Assembly (NCBI GenBank): GCA_916700875.1
Contig: CAKAKS010000068.1
Coordinates: forward strand, 29,134,028-29,198,027
DNA from: Sebastes aleutianus
Taxonomy: Eukaryota > Chordata > Actinopteri > Perciformes > Sebastidae
Direction: 5' to 3'
Length of the DNA: 64,000 nucleotides
Shown here one piece after another: positions 53,533 through 64,000 of the stretch. A program made the translations under genes and the position numbers. Every line of letters begins with the position of its first letter. Positions within the stretch are counted from its first letter, which is position 1. A model generated the notes under the pieces. It was not told the DNA's origin. It did no database searches and was given only the letters and a program-made list of their open reading frames with translations.

Positions 53533-54048
53533 GGTTGCATCCAAAATTCCACACTAACATGCTATTTAGTACGCTAAAGCAGTATGTGAGATATGTTTAG
53601 TATGTCCAAAACCTTAAAAAACACAAATTGCATATTTCCAGTGAAATATTACAGTATGCAAACCAAACGCTGAACACTATGGCGGCATAAATATCCCACA
53701 ATGCAATGTGGTAGTGACAACAACGTTCATAACAGACGTTGACAGACAGCTCTGTAACATTAATAACGCTTCAGTTTAACTGTGAGTATAAGATTTCAGT
53801 TTGCTAGACGTAATATATATTTTAAATTAATTCAGACTTTGATTCTCACAAACTATTGTTTTGGTCACATGAGGTTGGCATGGGTTACCATGGTTACACG
53901 TCTCCAACTGGCAAAGAGGCTCTCAGGAAGTGACGACGTAAATTACAGTTCAGTGCGTCTGAAAAGATAGTGTTTATTCACACAAAAATATATTGAACGA
54001 TGCACATATTAGGTTTATAGTGCATAGTATGCGATTTTGGACGAAGCC
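53533..54048. mobile_element. MITE-like element with 'ggttgcatccaaaatt' ends (516 bp)
   Basis: Start GGTTGCATCCAAAATTCCAC and end 'tagtatgcgattttggacga' then 'agcc' are imperfect inverted repeats, a wording common at the ends of small teleost DNA elements. No clear target duplication. Confidence 0.5.
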
Positions 54049-54087
54049 AATGTCTTTCAACCTCTCCATCTTAAAAAAGTTTCAAAG

Positions 54088-54720
54088 CAACCCGGTCTCA
54101 TGGGAAGGCGTACAAATAGCACGACATTACATGGATATTCTGCATGTCATAAGGAAGTATTTTAGGATTTTCGTGTGTCATTTGTACGCCACGCAGCAAA
54201 ACTACAGTAACATCTGCAGGTTGAGGCAACAAAACCACTTAGTTCGTTTTAGGGAAAACGGACACAACGTAACGGACGCAACGTAACGGACGCAACGTAG
54301 ACAAAACGCAACATAAATATGGAAAACACGTCACTAACGAAACTTACAAAACAAAACACCGGCCTTGAACACCTGTTTCCTGGTTAAAAGTTGTGTGTTA
54401 TGGGCGCCTGGTTAGCTCAGTTGGTACAGCGGGCGCCCATGTAACAGGCCTCAGTCCTGACCGCGGTGGCCCGGGTTCGAATCCAGCCTGTGGCCCTTTC
54501 CGCATCCACTCTCTCTCTCTCCCCCCTTTCCAAGACTCTATCCACTGTCTTGTCAATAAAATACTAAAAATGCCCCCAAAAAATAACTTAAAAAAAAAAA
54601 AAAGTTATGTGTTTGTTGGACCTGTCCTCCTCCACGCCAGTGTAGCATATTTATGCTGATTTACTAGCAGTACAGACTACATGGCGTACAAATAACATTC
54701 CAAAGCCAAGAAAGGGTCGT
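54088..54720. mobile_element. group A2 element carrying a nested SINE
   Basis: Starts agcaacccggtctcatggga, core aggcaacaaaaccacttagt at about 54222, then 'cctggttaaaagttgtgtgt'. It is interrupted by a SINE at 54400-54600 and resumes with 'gtgtttgttggacc' and 'gactacatggcgtacaaata'. Confidence 0.65.
54400..54600 (+). mobile_element. tRNA-derived SINE (about 200 bp)
   Basis: The tRNA-like head has an A box TAGCTCAGTTGG at 54413-54424 and a B box GGTTCGAATCC at 54474-54484, spaced about 50 bp. It is followed by a CT-rich body, 'tgtcaataaaatac' and an A-tail ending at 54600-54603. Flanks aaagttgtgtgtt (54387-54399) and aaagttatgtgtt (54601-54613) are a 13-bp target duplication with one mismatch. 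It is not a functional tRNA gene: the segment between the boxes is too long and ends in a SINE tail. Confidence 0.85.
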
Positions 54721-56040
54721 GTCTAGAAGGAAACCCATGAGTTGGTGAAACTCTCGCAAGACGGTTAAGGTTAGGCATTGACCTTGAATGGTTAAGGTTA
54801 GGATAGTTCGTCGGGCAGCAAGTTTCACGAGAGTTTTTGCAAGTTTTTGCCAGATTTTGCAATATGCGCGTTACCTTCTAGACACCCCAAGCACGCTAAA
54901 TGCCTTAAGCATCATCATAGCATTCATATTCCTTGTCTGCTCGATGAATTATTGACTGTCTCTGAGGGAGTCTTATCTAGAGTTTTGGCTGTGATGTCTG
55001 TCAGTTTTACATTGTGGCCTACACACAACGGGCCTCATTGATAAAATGTTCTAATTCCTGCTTACAATCTAAATCCGTCCCACGGTTACGATTTAATTAA
55101 AAAAACACTAAATGTCATAGCGATTTAAAGCACAGAGCTACCTTAAACTACAGCTATGATTTCTAAATTAAGAAAAGTCTTTTTAATAGACTTTTTGCAG
55201 CTCCTTTGAAGTCTTTTCTCCCCACAGAGGAGCCTTTGTGTTATTTCCAAAGAGCTGACGTGCTGCAATCTTGTTCTGCTATGTTTAGGATTTCCAAATT
55301 TAGTCTCCTATCAAAAAGCTAAAAACAAATTCAAGCCTTGCCCGAGGTACAGTACTGGATGTCTGCAATTGATATCTTGTTTTTTGTCATCACAGTTGTT
55401 GAAATGATTGCGTGATGAAATCCAGGATAAAGTCGTGCTTTTCTAAATGAGGCCCCCGTGTGTTTCCTTAATGCCCAGGAACAGAGGGACAGTGGACATT
55501 AGACAGGAGCTCCGCTGGACTGTGTCTGCTAAGTGCTTTCAGAGAGACAGCAGCAGGGTGACTTACATGGACAAGCACACATATACAGACATATATACAC
55601 AACTGCACGTGCATGCCTACCCCTCTCCTCCTCCTCAACACATACACAAACCACAGAGATACACCATCCATCCACTACATGACACACTCCTTATATAATC
55701 CTCACCACTACAGATCATTACAGAGGCTTTAAAGCTCCAATCCGTCACTTTAACAGCATCTCCAGTCCCTGCCACTTTGTTTAGGGTAAGCTGAGGGATG
55801 TGGCACCGGCAAACAAAATCTTGGAAGCTTGAGCTCCGGAGCGTGCCAGGAAAGTTGCTCTCATGACGTTACTCACATAGTGTAGCATCATACATCACAG
55901 CCCAGAGAAAGAACAAAGAAAGGCGTAATCCCTCATCTTCTGGACCTTTTAAACACAGCTTCCCATCAGGGTGAGATTTTTGTCTGGCATGTGTTGCCTT
56001 CATTAGATATATAGGATACAGTAGAGTAATGTAATTTTAG
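54721..56040. other. non-coding, nothing recognised
   Basis: No supported coding frame. A group A core returns at its right edge. Confidence 0.5.
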
Positions 56041-56110
56041 TAGTAAATTTAAGCCAAACCATGATCTTATTTCCTAAACGTAACTAAGTGGTTTTGTTGC
56101 CTAAACCTAA
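56041..56110. repeat. dispersed repeat group A fragment (inverted core)
   Basis: Contains 'cctaaacgtaactaagtggt' and 'tttgttgcctaaacctaagg'. It breaks off where the next repeat begins. Confidence 0.55.
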
Positions 56111-56117
56111 GGAAGTG

Positions 56118-56700
56118 TTTTTTGTTTTTTAACCTTTATTTAACCAGGAGTAAAAAACTAATTGAGATTAAAAATCTCTTTTCCATGAGTGTCCTGGCCA
56201 AGATAGGCAGCAGCACAGTTACACGGTTGCAGACATAAAACAAACATAACAATTGAAAACGAAGACAAAGAGCAAATAACAGAATCATAAGGTATCAAAA
56301 AACATTCATAAGCATTCAAAACATCTACAACCAGATGTGCTTGTTTCCAAATCTTTTAGAAGCACTTTAAAGACATTCAGTGAGACCAGCTCTCCAAGTT
56401 TCAGGTCATTTTGTAACTGATTCCAAGAAGAGGGAGCAGCATACTGGAATGCCCTTTTTCCCCAGTTCAATACGGACTTTGGGGACAGTTAGTAGGATGA
56501 AGTCTTGGGAACGAAGACATTGACTTCCCGTACTTTTTTGAAGGATGTAGGTCCGTATAGGTGAGATGGAAGCAGACCAAGAAGAGCCTTATAAATGAGA
56601 ACACGCCAGTGGTTCAGTCTACGGGTGGACAAGGCAGACCATCTTAAATTCACAACGTTAAGCACGTGTTTACCGTGACCGTAAAGTGATGCCGAGGGGT
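56118..56700 (-). mobile_element. probable non-LTR retrotransposon fragment, minus strand
   Basis: Starts on the + strand with 'aacctttatttaaccaggag', wording found in teleost interspersed repeats. The minus-strand frame 56489-56707 includes LNHWRVLIYKALLGLLPSHL, reminiscent of the segment near the C-terminus of LINE reverse transcriptases. The class is uncertain; it may be another repeat type. Confidence 0.4.
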
Positions 56701-56756
56701 CTGACAAAGCAAAATGTGACGAGCTGGGATGAGAATGTGTTGGATTATTAGATTGT

Positions 56757-57011
56757 AAGGCTGTCTTCGACCAAAGAAATTCTTAGTCGACTAACACTCC
56801 TTTGATTTTGCGACTAATCTGTTAGTTTAATCAACAGATCTGTAATCACCCAAAAGCACCACTTTAAAATGTGTTTACCAGAGATGTGCTCATAAGTTTC
56901 TTGAAAATAAGTCATTCAGCATGAAAAAAAAAAAAAAAGTGACTAATCGACTAAAGAAATCTTAGTCAAATAAGACCAAAACGACCGATTAGTCGACTAA
57001 TCAACTAACGA
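56757..57011. mobile_element. MITE-like element with 'ttagtcgactaa' inner repeats
   Basis: Left 'ggctgtcttcgaccaaagaa' and 'ttcttagtcgactaac' are mirrored at the right by 'gaccgattagtcgactaatc' and 'aactaacgacag'. Looks like a degraded hAT-type MITE; an A-run splits it at 56922-56938. Confidence 0.5.
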
Positions 57012-57341
57012 CAGGTTCACATCAGGAGCGGGAGCACCATGCTACTGTATGTTAATCGTCGCGTGAGCTGAAGTCTGGCTTTTCACATCAGAAGCACATT
57101 TTTCTGCGCCAGTAAACAAGCGATTCTGCTCCTCTGCTGTTAACTAGAGAGCTCTCTCTCTCTCTCTCTGTCTGCTCACTCGCTCTCTGTTTAGACACAA
57201 CAATTATCAGTGTTTTCTTGCCAGATTGGCTCACGGCACATGGAGAAAATAGACCAAACCCAGGGTAGGCAGAACCAAAATGCATCAAATCAGTGATATC
57301 TGATGAAGTATAATGTTTAATGACAAAGTATTTATCAGTTT

Positions 57342-57655
57342 TTAAAGAAATAGTTCGACATTTAGTGAAATGTGTATTCCCTTTCTTGCTGAGAGTTAGA
57401 TTATCGATACCACTCTCGTGTCTGTACAGTAAGTATGAAGTTATACTGCCTGCAGCCGGTTAGCTTAGAGAAACACAAAGACTTGACTCAGGGGGAGACA
57501 GCCAGCCTGGCTCTATCCAGAGGAAACAAAGTCAGCCTACCTGCACCTCTGCAACTCAATAATTAACAAGTTATATCTCATTTGTTGTTTGTTGATGGTT
57601 ATGTGCCGGACTATGTCTTGGCTAGATGCAGTGAGTTTCTGGTTTCTCTACTAAC
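57342..57655. mobile_element. partial TTAA-type repeat
   Basis: Starts TTAAAGAAATAGTTCGACAT and continues 'gataccactctcgtgtctgt', 'gcagccggttagcttag', 'ttatgtgccggactatgtct', wording typical of a common teleost element. Only one terminus is recognisable. Confidence 0.5.
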
Positions 57656-58416
57656 TGCCTGATTATCTCTGACTGCAAGCATATATTTATCTTCTACAAC
57701 TGACTGTTTTTGAGCTTTGTTTGTGATCTATTCAGGTATTTTTGTTCTGCTAAAGTGGTTGGTAGTGATTGTGCTCGTCTCCCGAACAAAATGTTTTCCC
57801 CTAAATATTTCAAAACGTAGGGAGGAGGAGGAGGGACCGTATCTGTCACTTCTCTCCCTCTCTGTAATTTCACAGTTAGTCTGTCGGCATCAGCAGTTAG
57901 TCATCTGACTGTGGATATTGCTATGAGCCAGAGCGCCATCAATAATTCTTCCCCTTCAGGGTGATGGAAGTAAGATAGGCAGACAGATGGACACATGAGT
58001 CAGCAACAGGAAAAAGCTGAATGTCAGGAAGAAGTGGGAGAAATACTGTATCAGTGAGATTTGTGTCGGGTTGAACTGAACTCTGAGATGAAGGAGCGTC
58101 CACGTAGATTACTCAGGCAACACTCAATCTCTCCGTATGCACATTATACATTCATACATATTCATTCCCAATTGTTTGTCTAATATGAGGTCAGTGTATA
58201 CAGTATACTGTGTTTAATATGTAACAGATACTATAACACGTAGCAGGAATAAATGATTGACTGTCACAGTGCAGTCTGCTGCAGCATATGTCGGCCTTCC
58301 AGCCTCTTTTGAATCACTGGGACACTCTGCAGGCCATCAGCAAGGACAACGCATACAGCACCACAGTCTGACTGTCAGTGTACACCTTTAGCCTGCATCT
58401 GCTCATCCAGCAGATG

Positions 58417-58471
<55 letters not shown>

Positions 58472-59690
58472 TAAAGGGCTGGAGATGTGGGTTCTTATGC
58501 ATGGCTGCATACACGAAACATGTGCTGTCATCTGTCTGTCTCTGTGTGCTACTATTGCTGCATGATTAGAATATTTTATCATGTATATTTTACACATTTG
58601 CATTACGTCTCAACATCACATTTCTCCTCGTCGTGCATTATTAATACAAGTGATGTTGGTAGGACTCAGCCGGGTTCATTTTGAAATCAGTGACTGTATA
58701 GTGAGTGTGCTCTTGTTTGACACCAGAAGATATGCAAACAGATGAGAGAGAGAGTAAATCCTGTGTGGGGTGAGCGGGCAGCCTCTTGGTTTATGTTTTT
58801 TTTAACCGTTTAGACTGGATGGAAGCTGAGTAGACAAGCATACAGCAAAAATGAAGGTCTAGCAACATTAAAGCTGCAATATTCAGCTCTTCATTGATGT
58901 TAAAATGGCAATAGATGAATATTATATGTGATACAGTATCAGCTGTCTGTAATGCTGTGCATGTATGTGCTGGATGAAATGTTAAGGTAATGCAGCTGTG
59001 TCTATAGTGGTGAAGCGGGCTATCACGATGAGGGCGGGGGCGGCAGCGATGGAGGGAAGTCAGAGCAGCTTTAGCTGAAAATGATGAGAAAACAAAGAAC
59101 AACAAAGCAAGAATGAACCAGTAAAAAACAGAAACATGCACTATCCTTCGTATAATCCAAGACCAGGAAATTAATATAACCTATATATGCATGTTCTTAC
59201 AAAACAATTTCACCCACTGTGCAGTCACAGAAAATAGGCTTGCTTTCAGAAAAAGCAATTTCCTCTACTATGTAGATGCACATCAAAAAATGCCAATATG
59301 CATTTAGAGGAGGCAAACATCACTTGAATCAGTGGGGGAGTGCGATTTTCCCTTTCTTTTCTTTCTCTCTACACATACACTAATCAAGTCATTATGCACT
59401 ATCTGTCTGAATGGCTACCATGAAAACAAGGTTGAGTGTCTCTCAAATGAGGCTATTTACTGTACTTTGCCTTTCAGAGTCAGTATTAAAGTGACATAGC
59501 TCACCTTTAAGGAGGAAGAGTGATTATAAAAGATGATAAATGGAAAGTAAAACAGAAAAGAAAACGAAAAAAACAATTAGTGGATCAACTTTGACAAGGC
59601 CGATGACCACAGTAGGAATCAACTATATTTTCAGAAATGCATTTTTACCTTAGAAAACACATTTTTATATAACTTACATTACATAAATAT
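57656..59690. other. non-coding; one microsatellite
   Basis: (GT)n at 58420-58467. No supported coding frame or named repeat. Confidence 0.55.
58420..58467. repeat. (GT)n microsatellite
   Basis: 48 bp of uninterrupted GT. Confidence 0.96.
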
Positions 59691-60060
59691 TAGGGCTGTC
59701 AATCAATAGTTAATCGCAAATTAATCACAAATTTTTTTATCTGTTCAAAATGTACCTTAAAGGGAGATTTGTCAAGTATTTAATACTCTTATCAACATGG
59801 GAGTGGACAAATATGCTGCTTTATGCAAATGTATGTATATATTTATTATTGGAAATCAATTAACAACACAAAACAATAACAAATATTGTTCAGAAACCCT
59901 CACAGGTACTGCATTTAACATAAAAAAATATGCTCAAATCATAATGTGGCAAACTGCAGCCCAACAGACAACAACAGCTGTCAGTGTGTCAGTGTGCTGA
60001 CTTGACTATGACTTGCCTCAAACTGCATGTGATTATCATAAAGTGGGCATGTCTGTAAAG
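59691..60060. mobile_element. partial hAT-type element, inverted relative of 9514-10236
   Basis: Starts TAGGGCTGTCAATCAATAGT and shares 'ttaatactcttatcaacatg', 'aaaccctcacaggtactgca', 'cagctgtcagtgtgtcagtg' and 'aagtgggcatgtctgtaaag' with the reverse complement of the first copy. It stops at about 60060, where a different repeat begins, so one end is lost. Confidence 0.78.
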
Positions 60061-60215
60061 GCATTCGGTTGTACTTCGCTCCACCTTCTCGTGTCCCTTC
60101 TGGTTGCAAAAACCCAAGATGGCGCAGCCAAAATGCGAAGCTCAAGGCTTCAAAACCATCGTCCACAAACTAATGGGTGACGTCACGGTGACTACTTCCA
60201 CTTCTTATATACAGT
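60061..60215. repeat. 'cataGACTGTATATAA' family, terminal fragment
   Basis: 'ctcgtgtcccttctggttgc', 'gtgacgtcacggtgactact' and 'cttcttatatacagtatgca' match the right end of the 12178-13001 and 62046-62614 copies. It abuts the truncated hAT element directly. Confidence 0.7.
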
Positions 60216-61867
60216 ATGCATATAACGTACAGTAAATATGGTTCTATTTTCTAATGCGTATATAAATGAATGTCAGAAAGGCTTCTGTTAGCCCTAAAAC
60301 GACCAAAAACAGGTGGTTGAATTCAGCTAAGAACACAAAAAATAAAGGAAAAAGCACAGAAATAATGTATTGTAAAGACTAAGAAAAAGAAGGGCAGATG
60401 GAGGTGACAGAAGATGAAGTGCAGAAGATGAAGACGAGAAAGATGAGTAGAAAGGCTGACGGCTGCAATATGCGCTTCCTCCATTCTGTTGCCCGACTCG
60501 CGTGACACAGAAATCATGGCTGAGCACGTATTAAGTACGAGCCTCATTAATTAGCTTTCAACCTCTGTGCTTCAGCATGATAAAGTGGACTCTGATGGCA
60601 CGCATGGATGGAGCGTGAGAGGGGCGAAGAGACGGAGCTGTAGGGAGGAAAAAGAGATACAGAGAAGCTGATTTAAAATTTGCAAGCAGAGGCCAATTTC
60701 TGTGTTAAAAACCCCTGAATTTCTAATCCGACTTCAGTGACATGAACGCACCAGGCAGGGAGAGTGATGAAGAGGAGGGTGAAGCAGATGAGGAAGCGGC
60801 ATGGATGGATGGGTGCATGCTTGGGTGAAGGGTGAAAGAGGAAATTAAAGAGACATTATGGGGATGTCAGAGGGAACAAATGAGCAGAGGAAGAGGAGGA
60901 GAGGACAATGATGAAACGGCGAGGGAGGGCTGTGAAGGACGAAGACGGTGGGATAGATAGCGATATTGGAGAACGGGTAGAAGATGGAGAGTGTGTGCCC
61001 TAGATGAGGATTGACTTTGTTTACGCTGCGATCTGTTTGCATTGAGGCCAATCAGATCCTTCACTCATCATTCAGAGTGATGTTGAGAAGCAGAGTTGGT
61101 TTTTATGTCACAATATATGAGATATAAAAACATTAACTTGATGCATTATGGTTTGTGAGGAGTTCAGCCAGCAGTCACACGAAGAATCAGTGAATCATAA
61201 AATGACATATAACACTTCTTGAAGAGTAAAAATGAGAAATTGCTCTCCTCTTGGCCAATATTTTCCCTTTCTTCCTACGTTCTCTGCATTAAACAAACAC
61301 AGCAGCTTCATAACACACTCAAATGCGCTTATTGATGATCTGATATAAATTGTAAATCCCCAATGAAAGATTTCTGGATTTGAACCCAGTCTTGGTTTTG
61401 TTTTGAGTGATTGAAAATGAGTTCAAGAGTACCTATTTTAAGCCTAAACAGTCTGAGTTTTTACCCCCAAGGGTAGAACTAACAGCTGTGTTTCCATATA
61501 CAGTCAATGTTGTGTCTCAAATCTCTTCCAAGCTCAGAAGTTAGCGAATCACTTTATAGTGGGCTTCATTTTGGGAGGTAATTCTGCATTCAAGCAATAT
61601 CAGTAGACATTGCAAGCATTGTAGTTACAGCATATAAATGGAGTTGTAGCTTAAATTTGCTATATTTTTATGATGTTTCATATAGTGATTTGTTAAAAGA
61701 GTGCTCCACCGATTTAGAATTGCAATTCAATGAAACTGTTAGACTCACATTTTAAATAAAAGTATCAAAATCTACGCAGCAGAGCCAGATATATTGTCTT
61801 TTTAAACCTACATTACCCACAATGCAAAGATTTGGTTGTGTTATGCTAGTAGAAGCCAGTCAACAAC
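60216..61867. other. non-coding, purine-rich in part
   Basis: Purine-biased at about 60590-60970. Minus-strand open frames here are low complexity. No gene supported. Confidence 0.5.
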
Positions 61868-62030
61868 CTCCAGGTCTGACAAGTGAAGCCAATGCGGAAG
61901 TGCCTTAAACTTGCATTCTTTCTAACAGCCAGCAGGGGGCGACTCCTCTGGTTGCAAAAAGAAGTCTGATTGTATAGAAGTGTATATGAGATAATGAGTC
62001 TACTTCTCACTTGATTTATTACCTCAGACG
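61868..62030. repeat. 'cataGACTGTATATAA' family, partial copy
   Basis: 'gtctgacaagtgaagccaat' to 'acttgatttattacctcaga'; its first 100 bases are repeated almost exactly at 62056, so two partial copies stand head to tail. Confidence 0.7.
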
Positions 62031-62045
62031 TCATCTCCAGGTCAT

Positions 62046-62614
62046 CTTGGGCAACTGCGGGTCTGAAAAGTGAAGCCAATGCTGAAGTGCCTTAAACTTG
62101 CATTCTTTCTAATAGCCAGCAGGCGGCGAATCCTCTGATTCGAAGTCTGATTTTGAGTCTATGAGAAAATGACCCTACTTGTTTACCTCAGCAAACATTG
62201 TAAACATGAGTTTATGGTTTCAATCAGCTAGTTTTTAAATTCTTCTTCAATACAGTATGATGTTCATTTAGTAAATTATGGTCCCATTTAGAGTCAAATA
62301 GTCCATAAAGCAGGGGATGCTTTAGGTCGTGGCTACCTTGTGATTGACAGGTCGCTACCATGGCTTTTCTCCGGTCTGGGAGTTGTCCGTGTTTCCGTCA
62401 GTTCATGAAAGTTAATATTAACATTTTGGTCACTTAAAAATGTCTTATTCAGTGTTCAGTTGTACTTATTTCCACCCTCTCGTGTCACTTCTGGTTGGAA
62501 AAAAACAAGATGACGACGACCAAAAACCAAAATGCCGAACTCGAGGCTTCAAAACGGCAATCCACAAACCAACGGGTGCCGTCACGGTGACTACGTCCAT
62601 TTCTACAGTCTATG
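62046..62614. mobile_element. 'cataGACTGTATATAA' family, longest unbroken copy (about 569 bp)
   Basis: Runs from 'gggcaactgcgggtctgaaa' through 'gtccataaagcaggggatgc' to 'gactacgtccatttctacag' then 'tctatg'. It provides the full module order against which the 12178 copy is seen to be rearranged. Confidence 0.72.
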
Positions 62615-64000
62615 ATGCTAATGTTGCCCATGTCTGCTGGATATGTATATAATTGATGCAGGTTTAACAAGTAAAGTCAGATTCAAACAAACATTATATT
62701 GCTTATTTTCAATTAGCTGAATTAATTGTATGAGTGTCAATTTGTGATTTTATTTATCTGTACTGTAACTGCCAGAGTTGCTGGCTTTGCATCCATGTTT
62801 CCACAGGTTATTTTATTTGACATTTCTGTAGTTCTTTTCAGGCTTTCAGAAATTCTCAATATCTCTGACTTGGAATTATAACTCGGAGTCTGACGTGGAC
62901 CAGATGCTTGCAGCTACAGTGTGTAAGATATGACATAAAGGCGGCATATGAAGGTTGAATACAGTGGGACATTGATGAGTTGATAGCCCATGATATTGAC
63001 GTCACACCACCAACAATTTACCTTCAATTTAGGAAGGTTACAGCGTAAATATGTTAATTAACCGTCAAACTATTCACGTTTTTTACTGTAGTGTGCTCCT
63101 CACAGAGCTGCCATATCATAGAAAACACAGCTGCAGCTAATATACTAAATTACTTAGTAAATTACTTTGATTTAGTTAATGGGTGACAGAAATTGACAGT
63201 ATTAACGTCAGTGCTCGTTAATTGGCACATCCCAGTCAAACTTACCCTTTATTAATGCTACCAGCTGCAGCTGTGTTCACCCGGCTCTGACACTGTAAAA
63301 AGCCTGTGTGAGTGTGGAGCAGCAGAAGTGTACTGACAAGTCACGTCAGTGTGATTTATAAAGCCCAAAATCACAAGTTTGTCTCAGAGGGCTTTTATTG
63401 ACGTCACATCCAGTCAGTGAGAAAAGATCTCGTAGCTTTTTACAGCGTCTGTTTGGGGAGTTTTCGAGGGAGCTGATGCTACAGTCACACTAAGAGACAT
63501 GGACGCTACCGGAGAGATGAGACACATCCAGCGGTTACGGCTCAGACATTCTGACAGCTCCAGATGGTGACTGCCAGATGAACTCAAACATTTAAATGAG
63601 TAGTTATTGAGCTACACTCAAAAAACTGCTAAGTTAAAAAATAACCCAACTTTAACCTGCACCGCTGGATGACTATTATATATACAGTATATATTATATA
63701 TATATATATGGGATTGAACACGCCCTGCTGGGTTTTTATTTAATCCAGAATGTCATAGGAGCATCAATAAATAGAAACAAACAACAATCCACATGTAAAC
63801 AGAGAAACACAAACATTGTAAACCTCAAACAACATATATTGCACATACTCATATTGCACAAGAACTGTCTAAAAACAGAATAAATAAAAGATAAAAATAA
63901 GAATAAGGAGAACACCATGGCGCTATTGCACAACCCTCAGCCTCAAGAAACATTATTTAAAATAAAAAATTTAGATCGAGATGGGCACAAACGAGTTTTT
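62615..64000. other. non-coding to end of window
   Basis: (TA)-rich run at about 63676-63710. No supported coding frame or named repeat. Confidence 0.5.

Noticed and set aside
54408..54495. Functional tRNA gene
   Set aside because: A and B boxes are present, but the segment between them is too long, and an A-tail with target duplications shows a SINE.

Overview
This is a vertebrate, almost certainly ray-finned fish, genomic window, probably from a percomorph teleost. The evidence is spliced genes with long introns, very abundant CA/GT and GA microsatellites, numerous short terminal-inverted-repeat (MITE) families, a tRNA-derived SINE and a non-LTR retrotransposon fragment. The clade is inferred from overall repeat style; I cannot name a species. 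There are no operons, phage, CRISPR or other prokaryotic features.

Two protein-coding genes are supported, both on the + strand. (1) Positions 64-2538 hold the last five coding exons of NOP53 (GLTSCR2), a nucleolar ribosome-biogenesis protein; its 5' part lies outside the window. (2) Positions 9378-37669 hold a complete delta-group connexin of the Cx35/Cx36 electrical-synapse type, 306 residues. It has two coding exons separated by a 27.4-kb intron placed after nucleotide 71 of the coding sequence. The middle cytoplasmic loop resembles the fish-specific Cx34.7 (gjd1) type more than mammalian GJD2, so the ohnolog is left open. About 1.4 kb upstream of its start codon lies an unusual block: an inverted GT/CA microsatellite pair, a GGA run and GA runs, then a purine-rich probable 5' UTR with several short upstream ORFs.

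The rest (2.5-8 kb, the intron at 9.5-36.8 kb, and 37.7-64 kb) is non-coding and repeat-rich. Recognisable elements are: hAT-like MITEs with 8-bp target duplications (9514-10236 and 23176-23443 are clean; 3091-3426 and 59691-60060 are degraded or partial); TTAA-bounded MITEs (4932-5365, 6827-7778, 44135-44995, partial 57342); a family with 'cataGACTGTATATAA' ends (12178-13001, 18857-19352, 60061-60215, 61868-62614); a relative at 41929-42409; a family beginning 'cacacGGCTTTGTTGAATA' (three copies); and a dispersed group sharing the core 'AGGCAACAAAACCACTTAG' with about ten or more copies. Several are nested, which gives an insertion order. No further genes could be supported between 37.7 and 64 kb, and I found no convincing previously undescribed system; the best leads are the regulatory-looking block upstream of the connexin and the dense nested repeat families.
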